From the NCBI GenBank assembly GCA_049513055.1, contig JBEKWN010000017.1:1-59538 (forward strand): DNA of 59,538 nucleotides, given 5' to 3'. The stretch is from UBA1163 sp049513055 (GTDB lineage: Bacteria > Desulfobacterota > BSN033 > UBA1163). How positions within the stretch are numbered: the stretch's first letter is position 1; each line of letters opens with the position of its first letter. The notes under the pieces are model-generated. The model did not search any database, was not told where the DNA came from, and saw only the letters and a program-made list of their open reading frames with translations. The position numbers and the translations under genes were made by a program. Below, one piece after another: positions 58,408 through 59,538 of this stretch.

Positions 58408-59409
58408 TTAGAGAACTCCTCTCAATGATTTCCCAAAAACCTCCTGATAGAACTTTAAAATATTATCTTTAAAGAATTGTATCCAACCTGTTATTTCCCA
58501 CTTAGTATTCATAAGGATTCCTAAAATGACGAAGGCCACTAAGCTGAGAAGTACAACGGCTATCACTTTAAAAAGAACAAATTTTTTCCGGTTTTTCTGA
58601 AGATTTACCCCATCCAGACGGTTGATCACTTCGCATACGATACTTTTCCCGATGACTTTCTGATCGGCGGCATATCCTTCTAAGAGAGCATTATCGCAAA
58701 CAATGTTGATCAATCGGGGAATCCCTTTTGAATATTCATAAATTTCTTTAGTAGCCTTAGGAGTGAAAATATTGGGGTCGAATGCTCCTGCTATCCTCAT
58801 TCTTCTCTTAATGTATTCTCTTGCCTCTTCTTTATTTAGGGGTTGCATATGATACCGGAGGCTTACTCTCTGTTTTAATTGACGAAATTGGGGGTGGTTT
58901 AAGGTATCATTAAGTTCAGGCTGCCCCATCAGGACGACCTGGAGGAGTTTGCTTTTGGGGGTCTCTAAATTGGTGAGCAAACGAACCTCCTCAAGCAGTT
59001 TTGGATCGAGGGTGTGCGCCTCGTCGATAATCAAAACGACATTCTCATTTCGAGCGTAACAAGACATCAGGAAATTATGGAGATGAGCAAGGTGCTGGCC
59101 TTTTGACTTCTTCTGACCTTTTAATCCCAAATCCTCGCAGATATAGTGAAGAAAGTCCGTAGAACCCAATTTTGGATTGAAGAGGTAAGCGGTTCTGGTA
59201 TTTCCATCCAATCTGCTCAGAAGTGTATGAACCAGAGTGGTCTTACCTGTCCCTACTTCACCTGTAATCACGGTAAACCCCTTTCTCTCTCTGACCGCAT
59301 AGGTGAGATGGGCTAATGCCTCTTTATGATTTTCGCTGAGATAGAGAAACCTGGGATCCGGTGTGATCTCGAAAGGTTTCTCTCTCAACCCGTAAAATTT
59401 TGTGTACAT
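58408..59409 (-). CDS. XrtA-locus AAA ATPase (ExeA-like)
   Basis: A 333-residue AAA+ ATPase: MYTKFYGLREKPFEITPDPR, Walker A TGEVGTGKTTL (49-59), Walker B VVLIIDEAHTLDP and sensor-like VLMGQPELNDTLNHPQFRQL. A single membrane segment lies near residues 278-299 (KVIAVVLLSLVAFVILGILM), with a short C-terminal tail. The type is the secretion ATPase found in nearly all PEP-CTERM/exosortase A loci, related to ExeA. Its exact role is not known, but it may energise export or surface assembly. It lies three bases after the stop of the Wzz-like gene. Confidence 0.92.
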   Translation of the reverse strand: MYTKFYGLREKPFEITPDPRFLYLSENHKEALAHLTYAVRERKGFTVITGEVGTGKTTLVHTLLSRLDGNTRTAYLFNPKLGSTDFLHYICEDLGLKGQKKSKGQHLAHLHNFLMSCYARNENVVLIIDEAHTLDPKLLEEVRLLTNLETPKSKLLQVVLMGQPELNDTLNHPQFRQLKQRVSLRYHMQPLNKEEAREYIKRRMRIAGAFDPNIFTPKATKEIYEYSKGIPRLINIVCDNALLEGYAADQKVIGKSIVCEVINRLDGVNLQKNRKKFVLFKVIAVVLLSLVAFVILGILMNTKWEITGWIQFFKDNILKFYQEVFGKSLRGVL

Positions 59410-59412
59410 GGA

Positions 59413-59538
59413 TTAAGCCGCTTTTTTTTCAATCTTTGGGATATTCGCCAATACTTTAAAACCCAGAGTTGTTTCCAAGTCTTCGGCATCCTTGAAGGAC
59501 CGATCCATCTGTTCTCTAAAGAAGGCCATTCCGAAACC
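59413..59538 (-). CDS. Wzz/GumC-like chain-length determinant (C-terminal 41 residues; partial)
   Basis: The last 41 codons of a gene entering from the right: FGMAFFREQMDRSFKDAED, then LETTLGFKVLANIPKI and a Lys-rich end before TAA. This matches the end of polysaccharide co-polymerase (Wzz-type) proteins: the last membrane helix followed by the LDRSFK-D-ED pattern and GxxVLxxIP. The membrane part is off the window. It would work with the separate tyrosine kinase. Confidence 0.75.
   Translation of the reverse strand, partial: GFGMAFFREQMDRSFKDAEDLETTLGFKVLANIPKIEKKAA

Overview
The window is a 59.5 kb block of cell-surface polysaccharide genes, and every gene I can support lies on the minus strand, so transcription runs from position 59538 towards 1. 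The organism looks like a Gram-negative bacterium of low to moderate GC. It has an exosortase/PEP-CTERM system, a predicted outer-membrane barrel, ABC-2 glycan export and a BcsA-like synthase. Dispersed palindromic repeats of a kind I associate with Deltaproteobacteria (Desulfobacterota) point that way, but this is inference: there is no rRNA or marker gene here.

Layout in transcription order. (1) 59538-52740 is the assembly head: the end of a Wzz-like chain-length protein, an XrtA-locus ATPase, a tyrosine autokinase, a polyprenyl-phosphate sugar transferase, a NusG-like antiterminator, a four-helix-bundle protein and a ManC-type GDP-mannose enzyme. (2) 52662-43757 holds a nucleotide-sugar dehydrogenase and a synthase module: a BcsS-like barrel, a BcsA-like glycosyltransferase carrying a C-terminal SPOR domain, a GH26-like glycosidase, a PEP-CTERM protein and an ATP-grasp ligase. 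It is littered with miniature mobile elements and two dehydrogenase tails. (3) 43738-32928 has a FemAB/CelD-like acyltransferase, glycosyltransferases, a deacetylase, a Wzm permease, a broken and an intact Wzt ATPase, a radical SAM protein, a pyruvyltransferase and an FkbM methyltransferase. (4) 32879-18226 is rich in GT2 and GT4 glycosyltransferases, with an O-antigen ligase/polymerase, a formyltransferase, a methyltransferase, GalE, the XrtA-type deacetylase and a nucleotidyltransferase pair. (5) 17995-15399 has VapBC and a damaged RelE/ParE system, then exosortase and EpsI. (6) 15279-1 has more glycosyl-, acyl- and deacetylases, a heparinase II/III-like lyase, a probable selenocysteine-containing rhodanese, and a sugar-modifying cassette (BKACE enzyme, NeuD-like acyltransferase, DegT aminotransferase, radical SAM, phosphodiesterase).

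Together the genes can make GDP- and UDP-sugars, start a chain on a lipid carrier, elongate and decorate it (amino, acyl, formyl, methyl, pyruvyl, deacetylated), and export or anchor it. Parts of three export routes are interleaved: Wzy/Wzz with exosortase, ABC (Wzm/Wzt), and synthase-dependent. The strongest new observations are the in-frame UGA with a SECIS-like hairpin in the rhodanese gene, the synthase-SPOR fusion, and two families of miniature elements that share a TAAA/TTTA target duplication. One of those elements sits inside a decayed dehydrogenase.
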